Below are positions 1 to 9,008 of a stretch of 64,000 nt of DNA, one piece after another (the first letter of the stretch is position 1; every line of letters begins with the position of its first letter). A program made the translations under genes and the position numbers. The notes beneath the pieces were generated by a model, which had not been told where the DNA came from, did not search any database, and was given only the letters and a program-made list of their open reading frames with translations. The stretch comes from JANJUB01 sp031386985 (lineage in GTDB: Bacteria > Armatimonadota > Fimbriimonadia > Fimbriimonadales > Fimbriimonadaceae): positions 355,544 through 419,543 of the forward strand of contig JANNCV010000016.1 of assembly GCA_031386985.1 (NCBI GenBank), written 5' to 3'.

Positions 1-3
1 GAG

Positions 4-2160
4 TTGAAGCACAAACTAGGCGAATTCGTAAATCAAAATGCCCTTCTAAATGCCCGGGCAATGGTCCAACGTGTGGTTGATATTGAGAAAACCGATCAGT
101 TTGTAAAGGATGTTCGAAGGGGCATTGCGGTTACCCGAACTAACCAACTCAAGGCGGAATACCAACAAGCGGTTCGTAACGGCGGTTATGAAGGTCCAAC
201 CGCACGTGGGATTGCCAGAAAGCATGATCTACTGCGAAACGAAAATGATGGGATTGACAGCCTTGAGCAGTTCATGTTTCGGAGAGCAAGCGAGTTGGGA
301 AGCTCGTTCGCATACTCGCATTCACGTTCCGAGTTTGTGGGAGAGTTACCAAAAATGGACGAAAACGCCAAAGGATTGCGGCCCACCGATTCAGAGGCTG
401 CTCAGAAATTTGACAAAGCTTATCGCGACGGCATTGCATCTGCGATTAGCCAGCTAAGAGGTTCAGCGGTTTACACCCTTCGCTACCAAAAGTGGAAAGC
501 TAACCCCGATGAAGCTGAGATAGCAAGGCAGACTCGCCAGTTAGACCGCTACAAGGACTTTGATGGTTTGGATTGGAAGCCCGAATATGACAAGCTTGTG
601 GCAAATCAAAATCCTGCTGAAAAAACACGAACGGCTTTGCTTCAGCGCTATCGCGAGGGTAAAGCCAACGATCCCGAAACGAAGCGGTTGGAGCGCCAGT
701 TTAGCGACCTGGGAGAAGCATACAAAGAGCGCATTGTCAAGTTGCGCTTAAATGCAGAGATTGACGCACTTGAACGGGCCACCTTAGACGAGGCTCAGCA
801 AGAAGCGATACGGAAGCGACGGGAGGAGCTCAATCAGATCATTGCCCGTGTCGGCGATCCACTCCTACAAGTCGCGCTTCAAGGTGGCGTTGTTACGGCG
901 ATAGCGACCTTCCCGTGGGGAGAAACGCGGGGTCTCCAGCGCGTGAACCAAACTTGGCAATGCCGCTTCGACATTCCACCCGGGACAGCCGAGGGAGTAC
1001 AGCATGTGACGATAGACTTCACCCTCTCAAATGGGGCGAAAGCAGCCGTTCGCACATCTTTTGTTGTTGACCTAACTCCACCTGTGGTGCAGGTAAGCAC
1101 GACAACTTCGGCGGGGCGCCTGAGAATTGAACTTGACGCCATGCCCAACTCAGTCGCCCGAGCAAAGCTGGTGGCTCCTTGGGCCGACCCAATTACATTC
1201 ATTCGCGGAGGCGAGGGGCTCTGGTGGACTTCAGTTTCCGTGCCCTCCGGGGCGAGTTTGGAGGGAGCCTTCATTGCCGTGTTTGATGAAGCACATAACC
1301 AGTCCCGGTGGAGTCTCGCAGGTCAGCGGCTAGACCATCCGGCCCTAAATCCGATTGCTGAAATGAAGAAACCGGAAGATCGGACCGGGAACGTTCAGCA
1401 CCTAAGCATCTTCAACGGCCGACTTCTAGTTTCAACCTTAGACGAGGGGCTTTGGGATTGGACGCCGCAAGGCGCAAGCAGAGTGGCAAATCTCCCGTCG
1501 TCGGCCCCGCGAAATTCAGTGGTTATCGGTGATCAACTTTATATGCGCTTTGGTGACGGCGAGCTCATTTCAATATCCCCGGATGGCGAAGTTACTCGGC
1601 TCCACCGAATGCTCCCCCGTAAACAGGCATTGGCTATTGCTACCGATGGGACGACGCTCGTGGTAGCGCAACCCGGAGGTTATTCCGAGTTTGATGGCAT
1701 CACCTGGACTCACCATTTCCGCATTCCCGCCCTGATCGGCCGCTCCCCATCGGCGCTAGCTGCCAATCAAGAGAGTATCTGGTTTGCGGCCCAGGGAGCC
1801 GGCGTTATTGAAATTAACCGGTCAACCGGCAAAACCCGCATCCACGATGAGCGAGCAGGCATGCCCGATGACTGGATTACCACTTTGAACCTCGGAACGC
1901 CAACTGTTGCCGGAACATTCATCGGCGGACTTGCCATTTGGAATGGCCATTGGAAGACCGAGCTTGCTGGGCACTCCGGTACCGCGTTGCTTCGAGACGG
2001 AAGCGGTGTCCTCGTTGGAACACGCAGCGGCCTGTTCCGATTGCAAAATGGTCTGGTCAGCAAGATTTCCGATGTCGAAGTCCAGGCCTTGGCGACACAC
2101 GATGGGAAGGTTTATGTAGGCACAAGGTGGGGCATTATCTTGCTTAGCGGCGAACGCTAA
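4..2160 (+). CDS. Beta-propeller protein, probably 5'-partial
   Basis: Function unknown. The open frame begins at a TTG three bases into the window, so the true start may lie upstream. Residues 1-285 are charged and helical (rich in E, K, R, Q). Residues about 285-370 look like an Ig-like beta domain. Residues about 400-718 carry repeated short beta strands such as GVLVGTRSGLFRLQNG and KVYVGTRWGIILLSG, the pattern of two-component-regulator-type propellers. No catalytic motif is seen. The gene converges on the minus-strand gene ending at 2195. The helical-propeller combination suggests a surface or periplasmic binding role, but that is inference. Confidence 0.6.
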   Translation: MKHKLGEFVNQNALLNARAMVQRVVDIEKTDQFVKDVRRGIAVTRTNQLKAEYQQAVRNGGYEGPTARGIARKHDLLRNENDGIDSLEQFMFRRASELGSSFAYSHSRSEFVGELPKMDENAKGLRPTDSEAAQKFDKAYRDGIASAISQLRGSAVYTLRYQKWKANPDEAEIARQTRQLDRYKDFDGLDWKPEYDKLVANQNPAEKTRTALLQRYREGKANDPETKRLERQFSDLGEAYKERIVKLRLNAEIDALERATLDEAQQEAIRKRREELNQIIARVGDPLLQVALQGGVVTAIATFPWGETRGLQRVNQTWQCRFDIPPGTAEGVQHVTIDFTLSNGAKAAVRTSFVVDLTPPVVQVSTTTSAGRLRIELDAMPNSVARAKLVAPWADPITFIRGGEGLWWTSVSVPSGASLEGAFIAVFDEAHNQSRWSLAGQRLDHPALNPIAEMKKPEDRTGNVQHLSIFNGRLLVSTLDEGLWDWTPQGASRVANLPSSAPRNSVVIGDQLYMRFGDGELISISPDGEVTRLHRMLPRKQALAIATDGTTLVVAQPGGYSEFDGITWTHHFRIPALIGRSPSALAANQESIWFAAQGAGVIEINRSTGKTRIHDERAGMPDDWITTLNLGTPTVAGTFIGGLAIWNGHWKTELAGHSGTALLRDGSGVLVGTRSGLFRLQNGLVSKISDVEVQALATHDGKVYVGTRWGIILLSGER

Positions 2161-2194
2161 AACCTCGTCAAAGTTCTTGGCACCCAGGTTGACC

Positions 2195-2695
2195 TCATTT
2201 GAGCTTAGCACCGAGCGGATGCCATTTGGCGTGGGAATCCAGGAAGCCAACAAACGAGCCGCCCCTATGCCGGGCCGAGTTTCTTCCGGCCAAATTCATC
2301 ACCAGGTTGGCCGCGAGAACTTCGGTTTCAAAGAACGAAACCGTCGCGCTAAGTTCTGTTACCCGTTTAGTATCAGCCCCAACAACGCCCGATTTCATCG
2401 CAAATCCGTATCTCTTCGTTTTGCTCCACACAAAGTCGGGGCAATTGTAGCTGTCAATATTTTTGGTGACCGGCAAGAGCGCATCCATCCAGTTTTCGGG
2501 CGGCATAAACCCGTCCGATTCGGAAAGATAAATTTGGGTTGCTGTTCCAAGTTGCTTTACAACACTAAGACAGCTACGACGACTCCCTTGTTTTGGAACG
2601 GCGAAAACTGGAATCAGCACGCCGCCAATGATGGTTACGCTGACAGCACCGACAAAAACGGAAAGCCAATGCTCCTTCCACCACCCGCGTATCAC
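2195..2695 (-). CDS. Membrane-anchored H-X9-DG-like protein lacking a prepilin leader
   Basis: A 166-residue protein from a GTG start; an upstream TTG at 2728 would overlap murG. One N-terminal membrane segment (about residues 7-28) is followed by CLSVVKQLGTATQIYLSESDG, the segment that in DUF1559/H-X9-DG prepilins follows the leader (compare the protein at 26778). The classical FTLIELLVV leader is absent. The C-terminus contains FLDSHAKWHPLG, similar to the H-X9-DG tail. It is the last gene of the murF-murG run. A paralog of nearly equal length lies at 33515. It is probably an envelope protein; its function is unknown. Confidence 0.65.
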   Translation of the reverse strand: MIRGWWKEHWLSVFVGAVSVTIIGGVLIPVFAVPKQGSRRSCLSVVKQLGTATQIYLSESDGFMPPENWMDALLPVTKNIDSYNCPDFVWSKTKRYGFAMKSGVVGADTKRVTELSATVSFFETEVLAANLVMNLAGRNSARHRGGSFVGFLDSHAKWHPLGAKLK

Positions 2696-2711
2696 GATTT
2701 CATTATGAGCA

Positions 2712-3791
2712 CTATTCCGTTGCCCCAACCAAAATCTGCAGAATCTGTTTGGCTGCGTCCGGTTGATCCCAGGTTCTTAGGGCCCCTCGGGCATTGTCTC
2801 GCGCTGTCGCTGATGTGATCCAGAGTTGCAGGCTCTCCTCCAGTTTCGCGGCGTGAAGATCGGGCTGGGTGATGACTACGGATGCGCCCATATCGGCAAA
2901 CTCTTTAGCGTTCGCCGCCTGATGATTTGCATGAGCCTGCGGATAGGGAATGAGAACGCTTGGGATTCCGAAGGCGGCGAGCTCGCTCAAAGTGCCCGCG
3001 CCCGAGCGCCCCACAACAACGGCGGCTTGGGAATAGGCGTCGGCCATTTCTGCGCTTTCTAGATACGCTTTCGGCTTGTAAATCGCGCCCAATCCGAGCT
3101 TCTCGTAGCTGGCGAACAAGGGTTCAAAGTGGCTCTTTCCCGTTACATGCAACCAGCGCAGATCGCCCGTCATTCGAGTCGCGGTTTGGAGTGCGGCTTC
3201 ATTGATGGCGGCGGCCCCTTGGGATCCGCCGACCACCAGGATTTGCATCGGAAAAGCATCCATCGAGAGGGCTTTGCTCAAGGCGACTTCACGAAGCTCT
3301 GACCGAACGGGCAAGCCGGTTCGAACAACATTGCATCCCTCAAAGTGAGCGGCGGCAGCGTGAAACGTGGTTGCGATGGTGTGGGCGCGCTTTGCTGAAA
3401 GCAGATTGGAACGGCCCGGAATCGCGTTTTGCTCATGCAAAACGAACGGGATTCTCAGCATCATCGCCGCCCTTACGACAGGCGCGGACGAGTAGCCGCC
3501 GGTGGAGAATACGACATCGGGTCGACCATCCAGGAACGCCTTTCGAGCTTGAAGTGTCGCCCTCAAAAGGTTAGCTACAGCCCGTACTCCACGAAGCGAG
3601 GCAAGGCGATAAATGGGCTCAGAAGGGAAGCCCCGAAAGCTAACTGCGGCTCTCAAGCAAGAGGCACGCTCTTGCCCACGATGCGACCCGAGATAGGCCA
3701 CATCGTGATTCTGAGCAACGGCAAGCCGAGCTACCTCAAGCGCGGGAAAGACGTGACCGCCGGTCCCGCCACCCGTTACGACGAGTCGCAC
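2712..3791 (-). CDS. murG: UDP-GlcNAc:lipid I N-acetylglucosaminyltransferase MurG
   Basis: MurG transfers GlcNAc from UDP-GlcNAc to lipid I to make lipid II at the inner face of the membrane. Family signatures are clear: GGGTGGHVFPALEVA at the N-terminus, HEQNAIPGRSN in the first domain, GGSQGA at the linker, and the UDP-GlcNAc site RSGAGTLSELAAFGIPSVLI followed by YPQAHANHQAANA. The GTG start at 3791 is chosen because AGGAAGGAG precedes it by six bases. A longer in-frame start at 3818 would place that ribosome site inside the gene. The 5' end overlaps ftsW by 56 bp, implying translational coupling within the cell wall operon. Confidence 0.96.
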   Translation of the reverse strand: MRLVVTGGGTGGHVFPALEVARLAVAQNHDVAYLGSHRGQERASCLRAAVSFRGFPSEPIYRLASLRGVRAVANLLRATLQARKAFLDGRPDVVFSTGGYSSAPVVRAAMMLRIPFVLHEQNAIPGRSNLLSAKRAHTIATTFHAAAAHFEGCNVVRTGLPVRSELREVALSKALSMDAFPMQILVVGGSQGAAAINEAALQTATRMTGDLRWLHVTGKSHFEPLFASYEKLGLGAIYKPKAYLESAEMADAYSQAAVVVGRSGAGTLSELAAFGIPSVLIPYPQAHANHQAANAKEFADMGASVVITQPDLHAAKLEESLQLWITSATARDNARGALRTWDQPDAAKQILQILVGATE

Positions 3792-4953
3792 TATTCGCTC
3801 CTTCCTGGGGTACGGCACAAAGGGCCGAGTTGCAGATTCCGAGGGATAGCCACATCGCGGCGAGGCTCGAACCCCCGTAACTTATGAACGGCATTGGTAC
3901 CCCGATCGCGGGGAGCAGGCCGTTCGACATCATGATATTGAGGGCAGCTTGAAGCCCAATCCAAGCTGCTACCCCGGTTACGGCAATCGCTCCGAAGCGA
4001 GTCGTTGCTTTCCCGGCGAGTTCAAGCATTCGGAAAACAATGAACCCGATCAAACCGAGCACGCTAAGCGAGCCAAGAATGCCGAACTCTTCGCCGACGG
4101 TTGCCATGACGAAATCGGTCGTTGCCGCCGGGAGAACGTGCTTCGCGCGCCCGTTTCCGGGGCCTACGCCGAGTAGCCCACCTTCGGCAAACCCGAGTTC
4201 GGATTGAACCGTTTGGTAGCCCGTAGAATCAATGTTCTCGCTGTCCCAGCGATGCAAGTGGTTGGTGATTCTGGCCATTCGATAAGGTTGGCTCATAGTG
4301 AAGGCGATGCCTCCAATCATAACACACGCCGTCCCGATCACCAGCGATTTTCGCGAAACTCCGCCAGCCACACAGACAGCGAAAGCCGCTACGCCTAAGA
4401 TGAAGGCCGTACCCATATCCGGTTCCCGCTCGATAATTATTGCCGCGATCACAACCCAGATCACGGGCCATATTCGCTTCAGATAGGGCATCATGTTGCG
4501 GTCAATCTTGTCCAACAGGTCTTTGCCTGGCTTAAAAGCGAACGGCTTGCGAGTCGCGAAAACCGACGCCAAATACAGAATCGCCGCCATCTTGGCAAAC
4601 TCGGCGGGCTGTATGGCGGGCAGGCCCGGAATCTTGAACCACCGATAAGCTCCGTTTTGAGGATATCCAATCCCCGGCGCATACGGCAGAAATAGCGATA
4701 GGAAGGCGATGATCCAGATGACTTTCGCCCATTTCATCCACGCATCAGAGTTCACCTTTGCCGCGAACCACGAGGCCAATAACGCAATGGGCAAGGCAAT
4801 AAGTTGGTTGCGCAGGTCGCTCGGAATTACTCCCCGACCATTGGCAATTTCGCGGGGATATCCCGCATCAAAAATAAAGAAAAGACCCACAAATGTTGCC
4901 GCAATCAAAAGCCAAAACAACAATGGGTCCGCGATTCTAACTGTCTTTTTCAT
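3736..4953 (-). CDS. ftsW: Peptidoglycan polymerase FtsW (SEDS family)
   Basis: A polytopic SEDS glycosyltransferase of 405 residues that polymerises lipid II at the division site with a class B PBP. Visible signatures are LPAIQPAEFAKM, the QSELGFAEGGLLGVGPGNG loop, the catalytic-region TTDFVMATVGEEFGILG, and GVPMPFISYGGSS near the end. Around ten hydrophobic segments are present. The start overlaps the end of murD by 17 bp and has AAGGAG ten bases upstream. RodA is the alternative assignment, but position between murD and murG favours FtsW. Confidence 0.94.
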   Translation of the reverse strand: MKKTVRIADPLLFWLLIAATFVGLFFIFDAGYPREIANGRGVIPSDLRNQLIALPIALLASWFAAKVNSDAWMKWAKVIWIIAFLSLFLPYAPGIGYPQNGAYRWFKIPGLPAIQPAEFAKMAAILYLASVFATRKPFAFKPGKDLLDKIDRNMMPYLKRIWPVIWVVIAAIIIEREPDMGTAFILGVAAFAVCVAGGVSRKSLVIGTACVMIGGIAFTMSQPYRMARITNHLHRWDSENIDSTGYQTVQSELGFAEGGLLGVGPGNGRAKHVLPAATTDFVMATVGEEFGILGSLSVLGLIGFIVFRMLELAGKATTRFGAIAVTGVAAWIGLQAALNIMMSNGLLPAIGVPMPFISYGGSSLAAMWLSLGICNSALCAVPQEGANSATRRNGWRDRRSRLSRA

Positions 4954-6349
4954 GTTTGAGCCACTCCTTGGCTATTATTCTAAACTCTTCGCCGCGAGCG
5001 ACGAAGTCATCAAACTGATCCATGCTGGCGCATCCTGGCGCAAGCATAATCGTTTCTCCGGGGACTGCCTTTTCCGTGGCTGCCCCGAATGCTTCATTCA
5101 TTGTATCAAAGATTTGCGCGGATGTGCCCAATTCTTCCGAAATTTCTTGTGCATCTCTTCCAAAACAGTAAATTGTGTGCCCCGTTCGCTCTAAGTAGTC
5201 TCTTACTGGCTTGAAATCGTAGTTCTTCTTGATCCCGCCGATCAGTAAATGTTGGGGCATTCCGATGGAGGAACTGCTCGCCACAACCGCTTGGGGGTTG
5301 GTACACATGGAGTTATTGATGATCTCTATTCCGTGCTTATGCCCCAGATGCTCCATTCGATGGGCGAGCCCCTTGAATCCTTTTAGTCCCTGAAGGATGG
5401 TGTAAGCGCGCTGAGACGCATCAAGATGCTCGATTGAATCCATGAAGCTTTCAGCGAGGAGGGCGGCGTGACATGCGTTGAAGAGGTTGTGCTTCTCTTG
5501 GAACGGGAGCGCCTCAACCGGTTCGCAAATACTGAGCTTGAGCGAATGGCTATCGAAACTTGCATCAACGCCGGCGCTCCCATAGAACCTCACCCTCGGC
5601 AGACCCGCCCCGCGATCTCTTAGGGATTGATTTGTTGGATAGGTTTGGGTATCGCCGGCGTTGGCAACAATCGTGTCCCCCTCCGCCATCCGATCAAAAA
5701 TCTTGCGTTTGGTAGCTGCGTATTGATCAAAGGAGTCGTACCGGTTGAGGTGATCAGGCGAGATGTTGGTTACTCCCGCACACCGGGGCCGGAAATCTCG
5801 AACCCATTCCAGTTGGAAACTGCTGACCTCGGCGACAAGGATTTGATCCGTCGTCGAGTTAGCGGCGGCCTCGGTTAGGGGGATTTCGTCGTAGCCACTT
5901 CCATAGATATTGCCGCACAAGACCGCATTTAGACCCGCCGCACGGAGGGCGAGAAAGGTCATGACGGTGGTGGTGCTCTTGCCGTTCGTACCGGTGATGG
6001 CGATGATGGGGGCCTTTGAGATTCGGTAAGCGAACTCAATCTCGCCGATGACTTCAATGCCAGAACGCTGGGCTTCAACCAGGGTTGCTTTGCGCATATC
6101 AACGCCGGGGCTTGTAACAAGGGTTTCGATTTCGTTGGGCTTATCGCCGCGCCCTCTCAGGAAAAGCCCCTCCCAATTCGGGTGAAAGGCGATGCCCTCC
6201 TGGTTGAGTTTTTCGGCAAGGGGGGCAATACGCTTATCTTCGGCGGGCTTGGAATCAAAAACCACCGGCTGATCGCCCTGAGCTTTGGCGGCAAGGGCGA
6301 TGGCGAGGCCGCTGCGCCCGAGGCCGAGGATTCCGATGCGCTGGCTCAT
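4937..6349 (-). CDS. murD: UDP-N-acetylmuramoylalanine--D-glutamate ligase MurD
   Basis: Cytoplasmic Mur ligase adding D-Glu to UDP-MurNAc-L-Ala. The N-terminal dinucleotide-like motif GILGLGRSGLA is followed by the ATP loop ITGTNGKSTTT, the VAEVSSFQL segment, NISPDHLNRYDSFDQYAATK, and the C-terminal LIGGIKKNYDF and LAPGCASMDQFDDFVARGEEF blocks typical of MurD. Length from ATG at 6349 is 470 residues, normal for the family. An upstream in-frame start at 6442 would run through mraY and is rejected. The start forms an ATGA overlap with the mraY stop. Confidence 0.97.
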   Translation of the reverse strand: MSQRIGILGLGRSGLAIALAAKAQGDQPVVFDSKPAEDKRIAPLAEKLNQEGIAFHPNWEGLFLRGRGDKPNEIETLVTSPGVDMRKATLVEAQRSGIEVIGEIEFAYRISKAPIIAITGTNGKSTTTVMTFLALRAAGLNAVLCGNIYGSGYDEIPLTEAAANSTTDQILVAEVSSFQLEWVRDFRPRCAGVTNISPDHLNRYDSFDQYAATKRKIFDRMAEGDTIVANAGDTQTYPTNQSLRDRGAGLPRVRFYGSAGVDASFDSHSLKLSICEPVEALPFQEKHNLFNACHAALLAESFMDSIEHLDASQRAYTILQGLKGFKGLAHRMEHLGHKHGIEIINNSMCTNPQAVVASSSSIGMPQHLLIGGIKKNYDFKPVRDYLERTGHTIYCFGRDAQEISEELGTSAQIFDTMNEAFGAATEKAVPGETIMLAPGCASMDQFDDFVARGEEFRIIAKEWLKHEKDS

Positions 6350-7401
6350 GATGGTTTCATTCCGAGCGCATAGTAATAAGCCATCAGCGAGCAAAGGAGT
6401 TGGAAAAGAGCGAAAATCCAGACGATGCGAGTTTCGGGCCACCCCTTTTTCTCGAAGGCATGGTGGATCGGGGTCATAGGGAAGAGGCGCTTGCCTTTGG
6501 TGAGCTTAAAGTAGGCGACTTGCAACGGGACTGGCACCAGCTCAATGATCATGACGAGGCTGAGGATGAATAGCGGAAGATATAAGGGCTCGCGCAGAGT
6601 TATCTCCCAGCCGGGACCCGTGGTGAATTCGTGAGAAGTGGTACCGGACCGCAAGAACAGGACGGACATCATGCCATAGAAGGCACCAATGGGCAGTGAA
6701 CCCACGTCGCCCATGAACATCTTTGCAGGGGGAGCATTGAATGCCAGAAACACAATAGCACCGGCCGCTAGAGCGGTTGCATAGTAAGAAGCAATGGATG
6801 CTTCGTTATTAAGCGTTGACAGGAGAATGAAGCCAAGTGAAAGCCCTAAGATGAGCGAACCTGCTAATGCGTCCAGCCCATCAGCAAAGTTGAAGGCATT
6901 TGACCAGAATAGAATCATGAAGACGCTGAGCCCCACAATCATCAGGCTCTCGCCACGAAACATCGAGGCAGAGGCGAGGTACGCAACTGCTATTTGAGCG
7001 AGTAGCTTTTGTATCCAACCTAAACCGCGTTTTGCAGTCATCCTGGGGACAACGTAATCATCCACAAACCCGATGAGTGCAAATCCAAAAAAGAGCGCCA
7101 ATATAGCAAAGCTCTGCGATTCAAGCACAACGGCGACAGTATCTAGAGTTGTGTACCTTAGAGGTAACGAACCGCGCACCAGCGGCTCAATGAAAGCCAC
7201 AAGGATTGCGACCAAGAAGATGAGCCCGCCCATCGTTGGGGTCCCCTGCTTTCTTAGATGGGTTTCCGGTGCGTGCGGATCTATTGTTTGCCGTGACTTC
7301 GTTAACAGAAGGAGTCGGTAGATCGGATACGAAGCGAGCGCGCATGCCAAGAAACAATCCCAAAAGAGACTCATTTCCTTTGCGAATAAGCTCAGCTCCA
7401 C
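6346..7401 (-). CDS. mraY: Phospho-N-acetylmuramoyl-pentapeptide-transferase MraY
   Basis: Integral membrane enzyme that moves phospho-MurNAc-pentapeptide onto undecaprenyl phosphate, giving lipid I. Motifs seen: HLRKQGTPTMGGL, the aspartate pair in GFVDDYV, NAFNFADGLDALAGS, FMGDVGSLPIGA, and the histidine-rich PIHHAFEKKGWPE loop that defines MraY. About ten membrane segments fit the family. A GTG start at 7401 overlaps murF by 10 bp; ATG at 7374 is an alternative. The stop overlaps the murD start by 4 nt. Confidence 0.97.
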   Translation of the reverse strand: MELSLFAKEMSLFWDCFLACALASYPIYRLLLLTKSRQTIDPHAPETHLRKQGTPTMGGLIFLVAILVAFIEPLVRGSLPLRYTTLDTVAVVLESQSFAILALFFGFALIGFVDDYVVPRMTAKRGLGWIQKLLAQIAVAYLASASMFRGESLMIVGLSVFMILFWSNAFNFADGLDALAGSLILGLSLGFILLSTLNNEASIASYYATALAAGAIVFLAFNAPPAKMFMGDVGSLPIGAFYGMMSVLFLRSGTTSHEFTTGPGWEITLREPLYLPLFILSLVMIIELVPVPLQVAYFKLTKGKRLFPMTPIHHAFEKKGWPETRIVWIFALFQLLCSLMAYYYALGMKPS

Positions 7402-8984
7402 TTTGGCACCACCCTCTCCAACTCAACCCCGCGGCTGCCCTTTAACAAAATCGTATCGCCCGCCTGGCGGGTGCTGAGCCATTGTCGCACTTCCTCAAAA
7501 GACGATGCGTGGGTTAGGTTCGATGCGCTCATCCCAGATTCAAGGGCAGCTTCGATGATCCAGCGCGTTGGCCCCGGTGCCAAGGGCGTCTCGCCGATGT
7601 GTGGCACAGCGCTTCCAGCCTGCGCTTCACTCGGAGCATCCAGCGTAATCGCAGCCAAGAAACCCAACCGAGCAAGGGCAGAACCGACCTCACGATGTCC
7701 TTCCTCACTAGCCGGGCCAAGTTCCCGCATCTCACCCAAAACTGCATATTTCGGCCCCTTTGCAACCTCGGCGACCGTCTCCAGAGCGGCAATTGTCGAG
7801 GCAGGGGCGGCGTTGTACATATCCAAAACCCACGTGATCCCCTCGCGCACAATGACTTCCATCCGCATCGGGGGGAGCTTTACTTGGCCAAGGGCAGAGG
7901 CGGCAAGGTTGAGATCAACGCCGCCAGCTTCGGCCGCAAGAAGGGCCGCCGCCGCGCCGAGCGCGAGGTGGCGGCCGACGTTGGGGAGCATGACTTCGTA
8001 ACTGATTCCGTTGATGGTGACGCTTAAGGAGCAGGATTCCCAGGAGGTGGCTTCGTAGCGCGTGATGGCGGCGTCTGGGTCGGGTTGGCCTGGTTGGACG
8101 GGTGGGAATCCGAAGGTTTTCACTTTCAATCCATTGGTCTTCGCGATTGAGGAGAGTAGGTCGTAGTAACCCCTCCCCTCGGCCCCCTCCCCACCTTCGC
8201 TCGGGTGGGGGAGAATGGCAACCCCTCCCGGTGCCATTTCTTCGAAAATCTCCGCCTTTGCCCTGGCTATGGCTTCTCGCGAGCCGAGCTCGCTGAGATG
8301 AGAGACGCCGATGTTAGTGATGATCGCAATCGTTGGTTTCGTGAAGCGGGCCAGGTGGCGGATCTGGCCTGCCCCGCGCATCCCCATCTCAACCACCGCA
8401 GCCCCCGTAGAATCGTGCTTCCAGCCGATTTCCGGGCCTAGTAAGCTGGCCTGCGTTTGCAAGTCACCCGGAACCCCTCCCCAGTTCGTTTCGCTCACAG
8501 CCCTCCCCTGTGAGGAGAGGGGGGGATTCGCCCACATTAGCGGGGCGGTGTATTCGGTGTTCCGATTGCCGTCCGTCTTCAAGACCGGGCCGAAGGGCGA
8601 GAGGGTGGCGGCGACTAGTTCCTTCACTGTGCTCTTTCCCACCGATCCTGTTACCCCGACGACCGGGCCCTGGAACTCATTTCGATAAGACAAGGCGAGG
8701 CGGGCGAGGGCTTCAACTACGTTATCAACAACTAAAATGGGCAACGGCGGGTTCGAAACTAGGGGGTGTCCAAGTTCGGCAATCGCGGCAGATGCGCCCG
8801 CTTCGGCGACGTCAACAAGGAAATCGCGACCGTCTGTATTCGCGCCGACAATCGCAATGAAAATGTCCCCCGGTTTGACTTCGCGGGAGTCGGTTCGAAA
8901 CTCGCCTTCACCCGGCAACATAGGGGAAGCGCCAGAAATCTGGGCCCTGAGGCGCCTCGCCAAGTCGTCAAGTTTCCAAACCAC
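7392..8984 (-). CDS. murF: UDP-MurNAc-tripeptide--D-Ala-D-Ala ligase MurF with in-frame repeat insertions
   Basis: Last cytoplasmic Mur ligase, attaching D-Ala-D-Ala. The TDSREVKPGDIFIA substrate block, the ATP loop GVTGSVGKSTVKE, AVVEMGMRGAGQI and NIGVSHLSELGS are clear. The protein is about 530 residues, roughly 70 more than usual. Two extra stretches, PPLSSQGRAVSETNWGGVPG and ILPHPSEGGEGAEGRG, are translations of G/C-rich intergenic-type repeats (8470-8527 and 8169-8230). GTG at 8984 is preferred because TATACT lies exactly 7 nt upstream, fitting the leaderless pattern seen elsewhere; ATG at 8990 is the alternative. The gene heads the cell wall operon. Confidence 0.94.
   Translation of the reverse strand: MVWKLDDLARRLRAQISGASPMLPGEGEFRTDSREVKPGDIFIAIVGANTDGRDFLVDVAEAGASAAIAELGHPLVSNPPLPILVVDNVVEALARLALSYRNEFQGPVVGVTGSVGKSTVKELVAATLSPFGPVLKTDGNRNTEYTAPLMWANPPLSSQGRAVSETNWGGVPGDLQTQASLLGPEIGWKHDSTGAAVVEMGMRGAGQIRHLARFTKPTIAIITNIGVSHLSELGSREAIARAKAEIFEEMAPGGVAILPHPSEGGEGAEGRGYYDLLSSIAKTNGLKVKTFGFPPVQPGQPDPDAAITRYEATSWESCSLSVTINGISYEVMLPNVGRHLALGAAAALLAAEAGGVDLNLAASALGQVKLPPMRMEVIVREGITWVLDMYNAAPASTIAALETVAEVAKGPKYAVLGEMRELGPASEEGHREVGSALARLGFLAAITLDAPSEAQAGSAVPHIGETPLAPGPTRWIIEAALESGMSASNLTHASSFEEVRQWLSTRQAGDTILLKGSRGVELERVVPKWS
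8169..8230. repeat. G/C-rich palindromic repeat inside murF
   Basis: C-rich run, short spacer, then a G-rich run (CCCCTCCCC ... GGGTGGGGG), followed by a further CCCCTCCC. It resembles the repeats at 18776, 40511, 40996, 41093 and 41172, but here it is read in frame as part of MurF. Its codons give proline, glycine, glutamate and serine. Confidence 0.7.
8470..8527. repeat. G/C-rich palindromic repeat inside murF, second copy
   Basis: Two C-rich runs (ACCCCTCCCC and CCCTCCCC) face a G-rich run (GAGGAGAGGGGGG). It is translated in frame as a proline/serine/glycine insertion between the ATP-binding region and AVVEMGM of MurF, where other MurF proteins have a short loop. Confidence 0.7.
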
Positions 8985-8991
8985 GAACATG

Positions 8992-8997
8992 AGTATA
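8992..8997 (-). promoter_or_regulatory. TATACT -10 box for murF
   Basis: TATACT on the minus strand ends 7 nt before the GTG at 8984, with no Shine-Dalgarno sequence. The murF and 9009 genes diverge from a gap of only 24 bp, so little room exists for any leader. Confidence 0.4.
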
Positions 8998-9008
8998 TTT
9001 GAGAAACC

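Noticed and set aside
2177..2818. 213-codon plus-strand frame over the 2195-2695 gene
   Set aside because: The minus-strand frame has a membrane helix and a paralog at 33515; the plus-strand translation has neither.
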